Source: Streptomyces sp. DH12
GTDB taxonomy: Bacteria; Actinomycetota; Actinomycetes; Streptomycetales; Streptomycetaceae
Direction of reading: 5' to 3'
Length of the DNA stretch: 64,000 bases
Assembly (NCBI RefSeq): GCF_020873895.1
Contig: NZ_JAHWGT010000002.1
Location: forward strand, 248,001 to 312,000
Shown here: piece after piece, positions 31,869-41,085 of the stretch
Position numbering within the stretch: the stretch's first letter is position 1
How the letters are laid out: every line of letters starts with the position of its first letter
The notes under the pieces: generated by a model
Databases searched by the model: none
Told to the model about the DNA's origin: nothing
The model's input: the letters and a program-made list of their open reading frames with translations, nothing else
Made by a program: the position numbers and the translations under genes

Positions 31869-32888
31869 ATGGCCCTCGACCTCACCGGCCGCCACTTCGT
31901 CAAGGAGCTGGACCTCACCGCCGAGGAGTTCCGCGGCCTCGTCGACCTGGCCGCCCGGCTGAAGGCGGCCAAGAAGGCCGGTACCGAGGTGCGGGCACTG
32001 CGCGGCCGGAACATCGCGCTGATCTTCGAGAAGACCTCCACCCGCACCCGCTGCGCCTTCGAGGTGGCCGCCGCCGACCAGGGGGCCGCCACGACGTACC
32101 TGGACCCCTCCGGGTCGCAGATCGGGCACAAGGAGTCCGTCAAGGACACCGCCCGCGTCCTCGGCCGGATGTACGACGCCATCCAGTACCGCGGCGACAG
32201 CCAGGAGGCCGTCGAGGAGCTCGCGCTCCACGCGGGCGTCCCCGTCTACAACGGCCTCACCGACGCCTGGCACCCCACCCAGATGCTGGCCGACGTCCTC
32301 ACCGTCACCGAGCACACCGACAAGCCCCTCGACCGGGTCGCGTTCGCCTACCTCGGCGACGCCCGCCACAACATGGGCAACTCCTACCTCGTCACCGGCG
32401 CCCTGCTGGGCATGGACGTCCGCGTCGTCGCCCCGCGCGCGTACTGGCCGGCCGAGGACGTCGTCGCCCACGCCCGCAAGCTCGCCGACGAGAGCGGCGC
32501 CCGGGTCACGCTCACCGAGGACGTCGCCGAGGGCGTCCGCGGCGCCGACTTCGTCGCCACCGACGTGTGGGTGTCGATGGGCGAGCCGAAGGAGGTGTGG
32601 GACGAGCGGATCGCCGCCCTCTCCCCGTACCGCGTGACCATGGAGGTGCTGCGCGCCACCGGGAACCCGGACGTCCGGTTCCTGCACTGCCTGCCCGCCT
32701 TCCACGACCTGGGCACCGCCGTCGGCCGCGAGATCCACGCGCGGCACGGCCTCACCGAACTGGAGGTCACCGACGAGGTCTTCGAGTCGGAGCACTCCGT
32801 CGTCTTCGACGAGGCCGAGAACCGCCTCCACACCATCAAGGCCGTGATGGTGGCCACCCTCGCCGGGGACGCCGGCCCGCACGCCTGA
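31869..32888 (+). CDS. arcB: Ornithine carbamoyltransferase (probably catabolic)
   Basis: 339 aa with all OTC signatures: carbamoyl-phosphate binding [17 protein letters not shown], and [10 protein letters not shown] for ornithine. ATG 31869 follows AGGAG at 31859-31863. The enzyme interconverts ornithine plus carbamoyl phosphate with citrulline. Its place behind arcA points to the arginine deiminase route; a role in arginine synthesis (argF) cannot be excluded. It is followed by a hairpin shared with the convergent pepP gene. Confidence 0.93.
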   Translation: MALDLTGRHFVKELDLTAEEFRGLVDLAARLKAAKKAGTEVRALRGRNIALIFEKTSTRTRCAFEVAAADQGAATTYLDPSGSQIGHKESVKDTARVLGRMYDAIQYRGDSQEAVEELALHAGVPVYNGLTDAWHPTQMLADVLTVTEHTDKPLDRVAFAYLGDARHNMGNSYLVTGALLGMDVRVVAPRAYWPAEDVVAHARKLADESGARVTLTEDVAEGVRGADFVATDVWVSMGEPKEVWDERIAALSPYRVTMEVLRATGNPDVRFLHCLPAFHDLGTAVGREIHARHGLTELEVTDEVFESEHSVVFDEAENRLHTIKAVMVATLAGDAGPHA

Positions 32889-32891
32889 CGA

Positions 32892-32913
32892 ACGCCCGGC
32901 GCCTACCGGGCGT
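32892..32913. terminator. Bidirectional terminator between arcB and pepP
   Basis: ACGCCCGG (32892-32899) and CCGGGCGT (32906-32913) form a hairpin with a six-base loop, four bases after arcB. It overlaps the last codons of the convergent aminopeptidase gene. Confidence 0.7.
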
Positions 32914-34294
32914 CGAGCAGGGCGCCCATCCACTCCTCGACGGCGTCCGGGGTGCGCGGCAGCGCCGAGGACATCAGGCGGGCGCCGTCGGCGGTGACGA
33001 CGAGGTCGTCCTCGATGCGCACGCCCATGCCGCGCAGCTCGGGTGGGAGGGTGAGGTCGTCGGGCTGGAGGTACAGACCGGGTTCGACGGTCAGGACCTG
33101 CCCCTCCTCCAGGACCCCGTCGAGGTACGTCTCCGCCCGTGCCTGGGCGCAGTCGTGCACGTCGATGCCGAGCATGTGGCCGCTGCTGCACAGGGTGTAG
33201 CGCCGGTGCAGGTCGCCCTCGGCGTCCTTGAGCACGCCCCACTCGGCCAGCCCCTCGGCGACGACCCGCATCGCGGCGAGGTGGAAGTCGCGGAAGCGGG
33301 CGCCGGGGCGCAGCGCGGCGATGCCCGCCTCCTGGGCGGCGAGGACCAGTTCGTACACCCGGCGCTGGGCGGGGGAGAAGCGGCCGGAGAGGGGCAGGGT
33401 GCGGGTGATGTCGGCGGTGTACAGGGTGTCCGTCTCGACGCCCGCGTCCAGGAGCAGCAGCTGCGAGGGGTCCAGGGGGCCGTCGTTGCGCGTCCAGTGC
33501 AGGACGCAGGCGTGGGCGCCGGCGGCGGCGATCGTCTCGTACCCCGTGCCGTTGCCCTCGGCGCGGGCGCGCAGCCCGAAGACGCCCTCGACCCAGCGCT
33601 CGCCGCGCGGGTGGGCGAGGGCGCGGGGCAGGGCCCGGACGACGTCCTCGAAGCCGGCCGTCGTGTGGTCGACCGCCAGCTGGAGCTGCTCGACCTCCCA
33701 GGGGTCCTTGACGAGGCGCAGTTCGGCGAGGGCGGCGGCCAGCCGCGGGTCCGTCGACGGCTCGCGCCCCGGGGGGAGGGTGCCGCGCAGCTCGGCGAGG
33801 TCGGCGCAGCGGATGCCGGTGAGGCGCTCGGCCTCGTCGAGGTCGGGGCGGCGGCCCACCCAGAACTCGCCGTAGCGCCGGTCCCGGTAGAAGGCGCCGC
33901 CCTCGGGGCCGGTGTCGCCGGTGCGCGGCGAGCGGGGCCGCAGGTACAGGACGGCCTCGTGGTCGTGCGTGCCGGACGGCTCCATGACGAGGACGTGGCC
34001 CGGCTGGTCCTCGCCGGTGAGACCGGTGAGCCAGGCGTACGCGCTGTACGGGCGGAAGCGGTGGTCGCAGTCGTTGGAGCGGACGCGCAGTTCACCGGCG
34101 GGTATCACCAGCCGCTCGCCGGGGAAGCGGGCCGACAGTCTGGCCCGGCGCGCGGGCGTGACGGCCCGGGCGGTCACCCGGGCGTCGAGCGGCAGTGGCG
34201 AGGGCGCCCAGTCGCGGGCCATCGACCGGGCCAACTCGGTGGAGACGGACAGGTCGTGGCTGCCGGTGCGGGGGCGGGTGGGGGCGTCGGCCAT
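32903..34294 (-). CDS. pepP: Xaa-Pro aminopeptidase (aminopeptidase P, M24B)
   Basis: 463 aa. It removes an N-terminal residue before proline. The pita-bread metallopeptidase half carries the five metal ligands in order: LLLDAGVE, YTADITRT, GHMLGIDVHD, LTVEPGLY and GVRIEDDLVV. The N-terminal creatinase-like domain has AYAWLTGLTGEDQPGHVLV. It is transcribed away from the collagenase gene across a shared AT-rich region. Since collagen peptides are rich in Pro and Hyp, a functional link with the collagenase is plausible (inference). Confidence 0.93.
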   Translation of the reverse strand: MADAPTRPRTGSHDLSVSTELARSMARDWAPSPLPLDARVTARAVTPARRARLSARFPGERLVIPAGELRVRSNDCDHRFRPYSAYAWLTGLTGEDQPGHVLVMEPSGTHDHEAVLYLRPRSPRTGDTGPEGGAFYRDRRYGEFWVGRRPDLDEAERLTGIRCADLAELRGTLPPGREPSTDPRLAAALAELRLVKDPWEVEQLQLAVDHTTAGFEDVVRALPRALAHPRGERWVEGVFGLRARAEGNGTGYETIAAAGAHACVLHWTRNDGPLDPSQLLLLDAGVETDTLYTADITRTLPLSGRFSPAQRRVYELVLAAQEAGIAALRPGARFRDFHLAAMRVVAEGLAEWGVLKDAEGDLHRRYTLCSSGHMLGIDVHDCAQARAETYLDGVLEEGQVLTVEPGLYLQPDDLTLPPELRGMGVRIEDDLVVTADGARLMSSALPRTPDAVEEWMGALLDAR

Positions 34295-34337
34295 CGGGGC
34301 TCCCGGAGGTTCGTCGCAACGGAGAAGAGCAGAGGGG

Positions 34338-34370
34338 TTGTCAGTGCAATTTCACATTACTATGTTACAG
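34338..34370 (+). promoter_or_regulatory. Collagenase promoter with GntR-type operator-like sequence
   Basis: -35 TTGTCA (34338-34343), 17-base spacer, -10 TATGTT (34361-34366). The stretch 34341-34370 is unusually AT-rich. Its complement contains ATGTGAAAT followed five bases later by TGAC, the same arrangement as in the operator of the hydroxyproline operon at 36951-36977. Imperfect dyad symmetry around TTTCACAT suggests the same regulator binds both. Confidence 0.65.
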
Positions 34371-34494
34371 CTCACATTGCAGTGGCATGGCCGCCTCAAG
34401 CACATGGGCAACTCGCCGCTGCGGCAGGCCCGTCCACGCCCGGAGAGGGGGCGCGGACGGGCCCCACCACCCCCACACACCAGGAGCCGCAAAG

Positions 34495-36927
34495 GTGTTC
34501 CAGATCCCCCGACCGACCCGCCCCGCCGGGCGCAGACCCCTGCGCACCGGCCTCCTCGCCGCCGCCGTCACCGCGGCGCTGCTGGGCGGCACCGCCCCCC
34601 TCGCCCCCGCCGCAGCCGCCGAGGCCCCCGAGGCCGTCGCCGGTACCGCCGCGCTCCGGGCCCCCGCCCCCGCCGGGGCGGCCCGCGGCCCCGCGGGGCC
34701 GGACGGAGGCGACGAGGTGCTCCGCCTCGGCAGGGCCCCCGCGCCCGTCACCCCCGCCGCCGACGCCCCCGGTGACCGGCCCGCCGGCGGCCGCACCCCG
34801 GGCCCCGCCCCGACCGCCGGCCCCGGCGCCGGCTCGGCGCGTACCGCCCCCGCCGCACCGGCATCCGCTGCCGCTGCCGCGCCCGCCACCACCGCGGCGG
34901 GCGTCCCCTGCACCCTCGACGGCGTCACCCGCCTCGCCCCCGGCGCCTTCGCCGACTTCCTCGCCGACCCGGCCGTCACCGCCGACGGCTGCCTGCGCGG
35001 CCTGATCTGGACGTGGGACGCGCGCCTCGCGCCCGTCATGTCCGACGCCCACGTGCAGGCCGTCTCCCGGCGGATCACCGGCCTCGCCGCCGGGCACGAC
35101 GGCACCAACTCCGGCCACCTGCTGGAGATGTTCACCTACCTCCACGCCGTCGTGTACCACGACTTCTCACGCACCGAGATCGACGTCACCGACGCGCCCA
35201 CCGCCGAGACCATGCGGCGCGCCATCCACTACTTCGGCACCGCCGCCCGCACCTTCCGGGTCACCCGGACCAACGCCGAGACCCTCCGCGAGGCCCTCTA
35301 CACCGGCAGCGCCCCGGGTCTGCGCCACTCCCAACTGGACCTGGTACGCAAGGTCCTGGCCACCATGGACCGGTACCACCCCGAGACCTCGGCCGACCCC
35401 TCCTGGGGCGGCGCCGTCCTCGCGGGCCTCTCCGTCAACTACCTGGGCCTGTACCCGGGCAACAACGACACGGCCTTCCGCACCCTCGTCGCCCGCAACG
35501 ACGCCTACCGGGCCGCCTTCAGCGCCTTCGCGCGCCACACGCACCTCAAGGGCAAGCCCAACGAGTGGACCGTGCGCGACGCGCTCTCCGAGTACGGCCG
35601 CTTCGGCCAGGTGCCCTCCCTGCGCGACCGGATCACCACCGACCTCGGCGCGCTCCTCACGCCGGTGACCGCCGACTGGGGCCGCGGCAGCGCCCCGTGG
35701 GCGAAGCTCGCCTCCTGGCTCGACTACTACGGCGCCTGTGAGCCGTACGCCGTCTGCAAGGACGACATCGAGCGGCAGCTCTTCCCGCGGACCCACGCCT
35801 ACGACAACGGCACCCTCAAGGTCCGCACCGCCCTGGACCGCGCCGTCGTCGACCAGCTGTACTACGCGAGCAAGCAGGTCAAGGCGCAGTTCCACCGGGT
35901 CCTCGGCACGGAGGCGGCCCTGACCGGCGACCCCAACACCGCTCTCAACGTCGTGCTGTACGCCTCCCGCGCCGACTACGAGAACTACCACCCGCTGCTG
36001 ACCGGCATGGACACGAACAACGGCGGCATCTACATCGAGCGCGGCGCGACCTTCTACACCTACCAGCGGCGCGTGCCGCAGGACTCGCGGCTGACGCTGG
36101 AGGAGCTGTTCCGCCACGAGTACGTGCACTACCTGAACGGCCGGTTCGCCGTACCGGGCTTCTTCGGCGAGGGCCCCTGGTACCAGGGCGACCGCACCAC
36201 CGCCATGGACGAGGGCACCGCCGAGTTCTTCGCCGGCGCCACCCGCGGCGAGGGCGTCGCGGTCCGCAAGTCCCTCGTGCAGGGCGTCATCGCCGACACC
36301 GCCGGCGGCGGCCCCCGCATGAGCGTCGACCGGATCCTGCACGCCACCTACGACGGCGACGGATTCCGCTTCTACAGCTACGCCGGCGTGCTCTTCGAGT
36401 ACCTCTGGACCGAACGCCCGGCGCAGCTGCGGGAGATGTACCGGCACCTGCGCGCCGACGACCCCGCGGCCTTCGACGCCTGGCGCGGACGGCTGGCGCG
36501 CGACCCGGCCGTCCAGCAGGGGTACGACGCCTTCCTCGACCGGCAGATCGCGCGCGTCGCCGAGCTCTTCGTCCCGGACACCGCGTACGTCCCGAACGAC
36601 CTGCTCCGCGAGACGACGGCCGACGCCGTGCGCACCGCCTTCGCCGGGGCGACCGGGGCCGACCCGCGCTGCACGGCCAACGGCGACACCGGGATGCCCC
36701 GGTTCGTCTGCTCGGGCCGCGTCACCGCCCGCCTGGACGACGCGGGCAGCGCCGACCGGGTCTTCCGGGACATGTCGGGGACGGTCGACCGCTTCCTCCT
36801 CGGCCGGGCCGCCCCCGCCTCGCCCAACCTCGCCGACATGAACTGCTCCTTCGGCGAGGTGGAGGTGTGGGCCGACCGCACCGCCGGCAGCGCGGACTAC
36901 ACCTGCGAGGGTCCCCTACGCCGGTGA
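34495..36927 (+). CDS. Secreted M9 collagenase
   Basis: 810 aa from GTG 34495; AGGAG lies at 34482-34486. A twin-Arg-containing signal region (RPAGRRPLRTGLLAAAVTAA ... APAAAAE) indicates export. A Pro/Ala-rich pro-region (about 45-135) precedes the collagenase activator and peptidase domains. The zinc site is RHEYVHYLNG (HExxH) with the downstream DEGTAEFFAG glutamate. The last ~100 residues include paired cysteines of an accessory region. It cleaves collagen outside the cell; the hydroxyproline operon starts 56 bases downstream. Confidence 0.93.
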   Translation: MFQIPRPTRPAGRRPLRTGLLAAAVTAALLGGTAPLAPAAAAEAPEAVAGTAALRAPAPAGAARGPAGPDGGDEVLRLGRAPAPVTPAADAPGDRPAGGRTPGPAPTAGPGAGSARTAPAAPASAAAAAPATTAAGVPCTLDGVTRLAPGAFADFLADPAVTADGCLRGLIWTWDARLAPVMSDAHVQAVSRRITGLAAGHDGTNSGHLLEMFTYLHAVVYHDFSRTEIDVTDAPTAETMRRAIHYFGTAARTFRVTRTNAETLREALYTGSAPGLRHSQLDLVRKVLATMDRYHPETSADPSWGGAVLAGLSVNYLGLYPGNNDTAFRTLVARNDAYRAAFSAFARHTHLKGKPNEWTVRDALSEYGRFGQVPSLRDRITTDLGALLTPVTADWGRGSAPWAKLASWLDYYGACEPYAVCKDDIERQLFPRTHAYDNGTLKVRTALDRAVVDQLYYASKQVKAQFHRVLGTEAALTGDPNTALNVVLYASRADYENYHPLLTGMDTNNGGIYIERGATFYTYQRRVPQDSRLTLEELFRHEYVHYLNGRFAVPGFFGEGPWYQGDRTTAMDEGTAEFFAGATRGEGVAVRKSLVQGVIADTAGGGPRMSVDRILHATYDGDGFRFYSYAGVLFEYLWTERPAQLREMYRHLRADDPAAFDAWRGRLARDPAVQQGYDAFLDRQIARVAELFVPDTAYVPNDLLRETTADAVRTAFAGATGADPRCTANGDTGMPRFVCSGRVTARLDDAGSADRVFRDMSGTVDRFLLGRAAPASPNLADMNCSFGEVEVWADRTAGSADYTCEGPLRR

Positions 36928-36941
36928 CCCGATCACGGGTC
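36926..36941 (+). terminator. Short hairpin after the collagenase gene
   Basis: GACCCG-ATCA-CGGGTC followed by TTGTGG. It partly overlaps the collagenase stop codon and lies just before the operator of the next operon. Confidence 0.5.
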
Positions 36942-36950
36942 TTGTGGGGC

Positions 36951-36977
36951 GTCAGTAGTATGTGAAATATTATTGAC
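36951..36977 (+). promoter_or_regulatory. Operator/promoter of the hydroxyproline operon
   Basis: A 27-bp imperfect palindrome: GTCAGTAGTAT (36951-36961), centre GTGAA, ATATTATTGAC (36967-36977). Arms match the form GTCARTARTAT. A possible -10 box TATTAT (36968-36973) lies within the right arm, so a bound repressor would block transcription. The first gene would be nearly leaderless. The GntR protein encoded at the end of the operon is the obvious candidate to bind it. Confidence 0.7.
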
Positions 36978-36983
36978 GTGCCC

Positions 36984-38186
36984 ATGAGACACCCGGGACC
37001 GCAGCCGTCCCCGTCGCTCCCGTCACCGGACGCCGTGATCGTCGGCGCCGGAGTGGTCGGCGCCGCGTGCGCGTACTACGCCACCCGCGCCGGCCTCTCC
37101 GTCGCGGTCGTCGACCGCGGCCCCGTCGCCGGCGGCACCACCGGCGCCGGCGAGGGGAACCTCCTCGTCTCCGACAAGGAGGCGGGCCCCGAGCTCGACC
37201 TCGCCCGGCTGTCGATCCGGCTGTGGCGGGAACTCGCCGGACTCCTCCCACCACAGGACGCCATCGAGTACGAGCCCAAGGGCGGCCTCGTCATCGCACC
37301 CGACGAGGCCGCCCTCACCGCGCTCCGCGCCTTCGCCCGCGGCCAGCGCCGCGCCGGGGTCACGGCGCACGAGGTCCCCGCCGACGCCCTGCGCACCCTC
37401 GAACCGCACCTGGCGCCCGGCCTCGCCGGCGGCGTCCACTACCCCGCCGACGCCCAGGTCCAGCCCGCCCGCGCCGCCGCCGCCCTGCTGCGCGCCGCCC
37501 GCCGCGGCGGCGCCGTGCTGCGGCTCGGCGAGGAGGTGACCGCCGTCCTCACCGGCCCCGGCGGCGCTGTCCGCGGCGTCCGCACGGCGCGCGGCGACCT
37601 CCACGCCCCCGCCGTCGTCAACGCCACCGGCACCTGGGGCGGCCGGTTCGCCGCACTCGCCGGCACCCACCTGCCCGTCCTGCCCCGCCGCGGGTTCGTC
37701 CTCGTCACCGAGCCGCTCCCGCCGGGCAGCGTCCGCCACAAGGTGTACGCCGCCGGCTACGTCACCGACGTCGCGAGCGACTCCGCCGCCCTCCAGTCGT
37801 CGGCGGTGGTCGAGAGCACCCCGGCCGGGCCGGTCCTCATCGGCGCCACCCGCGAACGCGTCGGCTTCGACCGGACCCTGTCCACCCCGGCCCTGCGCCG
37901 CCTCGCCGCCCAGGCCACGGCGCTGTTCCCGACCCTGGCGGACGTCCACGCGATCCGCGCGTACTGCGGCTTCCGGCCCTACCTGCCCGACCACCTGCCC
38001 GCCGTCGGACCGGACCCGCGCGTCCCCGGGCTCCACCACGCGTGCGGCCACGAAGGCGCCGGCATCGGCCTCGCCCCGGCGACGGGCCTCCTCGTCGCCG
38101 CCGCGCTCACGGGTGCCGAGCCGCCCCTGGACCCGACGCCGTTCCGCCCCGACCGCTTCCCACCGGGCCCCCCGCACCCGTCATGA
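36984..38186 (+). CDS. FAD-dependent oxidoreductase, DadA/glycine-oxidase type (hydroxyproline dehydrogenase subunit)
   Basis: 400 aa from ATG 36984, or 402 from GTG 36978; neither has a ribosome site, consistent with a leaderless mRNA. The FAD-binding GAGVVGAACAYYATRAG opens the protein, and GLHHACGHEGAGIGLAPATG near the end is typical of D-amino-acid/sarcosine oxidase-like enzymes. With the [2Fe-2S] protein and the larger flavoprotein that follow, it forms the catalytic subunit of a heteromeric dehydrogenase, most likely for cis-4-hydroxy-D-proline made by the epimerase of the same operon. The product would be 1-pyrroline-4-hydroxy-2-carboxylate. Confidence 0.85.
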   Translation: MRHPGPQPSPSLPSPDAVIVGAGVVGAACAYYATRAGLSVAVVDRGPVAGGTTGAGEGNLLVSDKEAGPELDLARLSIRLWRELAGLLPPQDAIEYEPKGGLVIAPDEAALTALRAFARGQRRAGVTAHEVPADALRTLEPHLAPGLAGGVHYPADAQVQPARAAAALLRAARRGGAVLRLGEEVTAVLTGPGGAVRGVRTARGDLHAPAVVNATGTWGGRFAALAGTHLPVLPRRGFVLVTEPLPPGSVRHKVYAAGYVTDVASDSAALQSSAVVESTPAGPVLIGATRERVGFDRTLSTPALRRLAAQATALFPTLADVHAIRAYCGFRPYLPDHLPAVGPDPRVPGLHHACGHEGAGIGLAPATGLLVAAALTGAEPPLDPTPFRPDRFPPGPPHPS

Positions 38187-38338
38187 CCCGCCCCCGCCCC
38201 GCCCCCGCCGTCCCGCCGCCACCCCGTCCCGCCGCCACCCCCGGCCGTCCGCCCCGCCGGAGCCTCCGTCCGCCGGACCGTCCCGCCGCCCGGCCCCGCG
38301 CACACCCGCACACCCGTACTCCCTCCAGGAGCCGCCCC

Positions 38339-38659
38339 ATGGCCCGCGCCCCGCGCGACCCGCTCGGCCTCGTCCGCGCCGAGCCCAGGGAGCCGTACCC
38401 CTTCACCTTCGACGGCCGCGAGCTGACCGCGCTCCCCGGGCAGAGCCTCGCCGCCGCCCTGTGGGCGGCCGGGATCCTGTCGTGGCGCACCACCCGCCGC
38501 GGCGGGGCCCCGCGCGGCGCGTTCTGCGGGATCGGCACCTGCCACGACTGCCTCGCCACCGTCAACGGCCGCCCCAACCAGCGGGCCTGCCTCGTGCCGG
38601 TACGCCCCGGGGACACCGTCACCACCCAGGAGGGCAGCGGCCGTGACACCCTGCGCTGA
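38339..38659 (+). CDS. (2Fe-2S)-binding subunit of hydroxyproline dehydrogenase
   Basis: 106 aa from ATG 38339 with AGGAG upstream. Four cysteines in FCGIGTCHDC and RACLV form a ferredoxin-like [2Fe-2S] site. Proteins of this size sit between the two flavin subunits in sarcosine/hydroxyproline dehydrogenase operons and pass electrons between them. Its 3' end overlaps the next gene by 17 bases. Confidence 0.85.
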   Translation: MARAPRDPLGLVRAEPREPYPFTFDGRELTALPGQSLAAALWAAGILSWRTTRRGGAPRGAFCGIGTCHDCLATVNGRPNQRACLVPVRPGDTVTTQEGSGRDTLR

Positions 38660-40157
38660 CGTCGCCGTCGTCGGGGCCGGGCCCGCCGGGCTCGCCGCCG
38701 CCGTCACCGCCGCCGACCTCGGCCTGCGCGTCACCCTGCTCGACGCGGGCGAACGGCCGGGCGGCCAGTACTACCGCCACCCCGCGCCCGGCCTCGGCGC
38801 CACCCGCCCGCAGGCCCTCCACCACGGCTGGCGCCGCTTCGCCACCCTGGCCCGCCGCCTGGACGCCCACCGCAGGACCGGCCGCGTCGCCTGGCTCGCC
38901 GCCCACCACGTGTGGACGGCCCTACGCGACGCCGACACCACCTGGCGGCTGCACGCCGTCGCCGGACCCGAGGGCGCGCCGGCCACGGTGACCGCCCGCG
39001 CGCTCCTCCTCGCCACCGGCGCGTACGAGCGCCAACTGCCCTTCCCGGGCTGGACCCTGCCCGGCGTCGTGGGCGCGGGCGGCGCCCAGGCCATGCTCAA
39101 GTCCGGCCTCGTCCTGCCCGGCACGGGGGGTTCCCCCGCGCGAGCCGAGCCGGGAGCTCGGGTACGGGTCGTCGTCGCCGGCAGCGGGCCCCTGCTGCTC
39201 GCCGTCGCCGGGTCGCTCGCCGCCGCCGGCGCCCGCGTCCCGGCCGTCGTCGAGGCCGCCGACTACACCGCGTACGCCCGCGACCTGCCCGCCCTGCTGC
39301 GCAACCCGGGGAAGCTCGCCGAGGGCGCCCGCCACGGCGGCGCCCTCCTGCGCGGCGCGACCCGCCTGCTCACCCGGCACGCCGTCACCGCGGCCCACGG
39401 CACCGACCGCGTCGAGGCCGTCACCCTCACCCGCCTCGACCACGCGTGGCGGCCCGTGCCCGGCACCGCCCGCCGCGTCCCGTGCGACGCGCTCGCCGTC
39501 GGCCACGGCCTCGTCCCCCAACTGGAACTCGCCACCGGCCTCGGCTGCGCCACCCGCCGCACCCCCGACGGCACGCCCGCCCTCGACCTCGACGCCGACC
39601 AGGCCACGTCCGTGCCCGGCGTCTGGGCCGCGGGGGAGACCGGCGGCGTCGGCGGCGCGGACCTCGCCCTCACCGAGGGCGAGATCGCCGCCGCGGCCCT
39701 CGCCCGCGCGCTGCGCGGCACCCCCGCCGACCCGCGCCGCACCGCCGTCCTCACCCGCCGCCGGGCCCGCCTGCGCGCCTTCGCCGACGCGATGGCCGCC
39801 GCCCACCGCCCCGGCCCCGGCTGGGCCGACTGGCTCGACGGGGCCACCGAGGTCTGCCGCTGCGAGGAGGTGACGGCCGCGCAGGTCCGCGAGGCCGTCA
39901 CCGACCTCGGCGCCCGCGACGCCCGCACCGTCAAGCTGCTCACCCGCGCCGGGATGGGCTGGTGCCAGGGCCGCGTCTGCGGCCAGGCCGTCGCCCTCCT
40001 CGCCGGGGAGGCGCCGGCACCCGACCGGCGCCCGCTCTCCTGCCCCGTACCCCTCGGCCACCTGGCCGCCCTGCCCGATCCGACCGCGCCCACCACCCTG
40101 CCCGACCGGTGCGACCCGTCCCCGCCGGGGCCGGCCGCCGAGCACCCCACCACCTGA
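38643..40157 (+). CDS. NAD(P)/FAD-dependent oxidoreductase subunit with BFD-like [2Fe-2S] domain
   Basis: 504 aa from GTG 38643. It starts with an FAD motif VAVVGAGPAGLAAAVTAADLG and has a central second Rossmann segment (VVVAGSGPLLLAVAGSL). The C-terminal ~90 residues carry CRCEEV and WCQGRVCG, the four cysteines of a Fer2_BFD-type iron-sulphur domain. It is the large electron-transfer subunit partnering the two genes upstream in the predicted hydroxyproline dehydrogenase. Confidence 0.85.
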   Translation: MTPCADVAVVGAGPAGLAAAVTAADLGLRVTLLDAGERPGGQYYRHPAPGLGATRPQALHHGWRRFATLARRLDAHRRTGRVAWLAAHHVWTALRDADTTWRLHAVAGPEGAPATVTARALLLATGAYERQLPFPGWTLPGVVGAGGAQAMLKSGLVLPGTGGSPARAEPGARVRVVVAGSGPLLLAVAGSLAAAGARVPAVVEAADYTAYARDLPALLRNPGKLAEGARHGGALLRGATRLLTRHAVTAAHGTDRVEAVTLTRLDHAWRPVPGTARRVPCDALAVGHGLVPQLELATGLGCATRRTPDGTPALDLDADQATSVPGVWAAGETGGVGGADLALTEGEIAAAALARALRGTPADPRRTAVLTRRRARLRAFADAMAAAHRPGPGWADWLDGATEVCRCEEVTAAQVREAVTDLGARDARTVKLLTRAGMGWCQGRVCGQAVALLAGEAPAPDRRPLSCPVPLGHLAALPDPTAPTTLPDRCDPSPPGPAAEHPTT

Positions 40158-40171
40158 CGAGGAGCCTTTCC

Positions 40172-41065
40172 ATGACCCGCACCAAGCCCTGGCACGGCAT
40201 CATGGTCGCCACCGCGCTGCCCCTGCGCGACGACCTCTCCGTCGACTACGACGCCTACGCCGCGCACGTCGCCCGCCTGATCGCCGACGGCTGCGACGGC
40301 GTCGTCCCCAACGGCTCGCTCGGCGAGTACCAGACCCTCACCGACGAGGAGCGTGACCGCGTGGTCCGCGTCGCCGTCGAGGCGGCCGGCGACGGCGCGC
40401 GCGTCATGCCCGGCGTCTCCGCCTACGGCGCCGCCGAGGCCCGCCGCTGGGCCGAGCACGCCGCCGAGCAGGGCTGCGGCTCCGTCCTCCTCCTGCCGCC
40501 CAACGCCTACCGGGCCGACGACGCGACCGTCCGCGCCCACTACGCCGAGGCGGCCCGCGCCGGCGTCCCCGTCGTCGCGTACAACAACCCCCACGACACC
40601 AAGGTCGACCTCACCCCCGGACTGCTCGCCCGGATGCACGCCGACGGGCACGTCGTCGCCGTCAAGGAGTTCAGCGGCGACGTCCGCCGCGCCTACGAAC
40701 TGGCCGAGCTCGCCCCCGACCTCGACCTCCTCGTCGGCGCCGACGACGTCCTCCTCGAACTCGCCCTCGCCGGCGCCGTCGGCTGGATCGCCGGCTACCC
40801 CAACGCCCTGCCCGGCGCCTGCGCCGCCCTCTACCGGGCGGCCGTCGCCCAGGACCTGGACCTCGCCCTGCCGCTCTACCGGGCCCTGCACCCGCTGCTG
40901 CGCTGGGACTCCAGGACCGAGTTCGTCCAGGCCATCAAGTTGTCGATGGACATCGCCGGCCGCCCCGGCGGCCCCACCCGCCCGCCGCGCTTCCCGCTCA
41001 CCGAGGCGCAGACGGCCGCCGTCCGCGCCGCCACCGAGAAGGCCCTCGCCGAGGGCCTCGACTGA
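40172..41065 (+). CDS. DapA-family lyase, predicted 1-pyrroline-4-hydroxy-2-carboxylate deaminase
   Basis: 297 aa from ATG 40172 with GAGGAG upstream. The TIM-barrel Schiff-base enzyme shows NGSLGEYQTLT, VAYNNP (catalytic Tyr) and VAVKEFSGD (catalytic Lys). In hydroxyproline operons this family converts the dehydrogenase product to alpha-ketoglutarate semialdehyde and ammonia. By sequence alone another DapA-type reaction cannot be ruled out, but the operon context is strong. Confidence 0.85.
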   Translation: MTRTKPWHGIMVATALPLRDDLSVDYDAYAAHVARLIADGCDGVVPNGSLGEYQTLTDEERDRVVRVAVEAAGDGARVMPGVSAYGAAEARRWAEHAAEQGCGSVLLLPPNAYRADDATVRAHYAEAARAGVPVVAYNNPHDTKVDLTPGLLARMHADGHVVAVKEFSGDVRRAYELAELAPDLDLLVGADDVLLELALAGAVGWIAGYPNALPGACAALYRAAVAQDLDLALPLYRALHPLLRWDSRTEFVQAIKLSMDIAGRPGGPTRPPRFPLTEAQTAAVRAATEKALAEGLD

Positions 41066-41085
41066 CCGCCGGAGGACCCGCTGCG

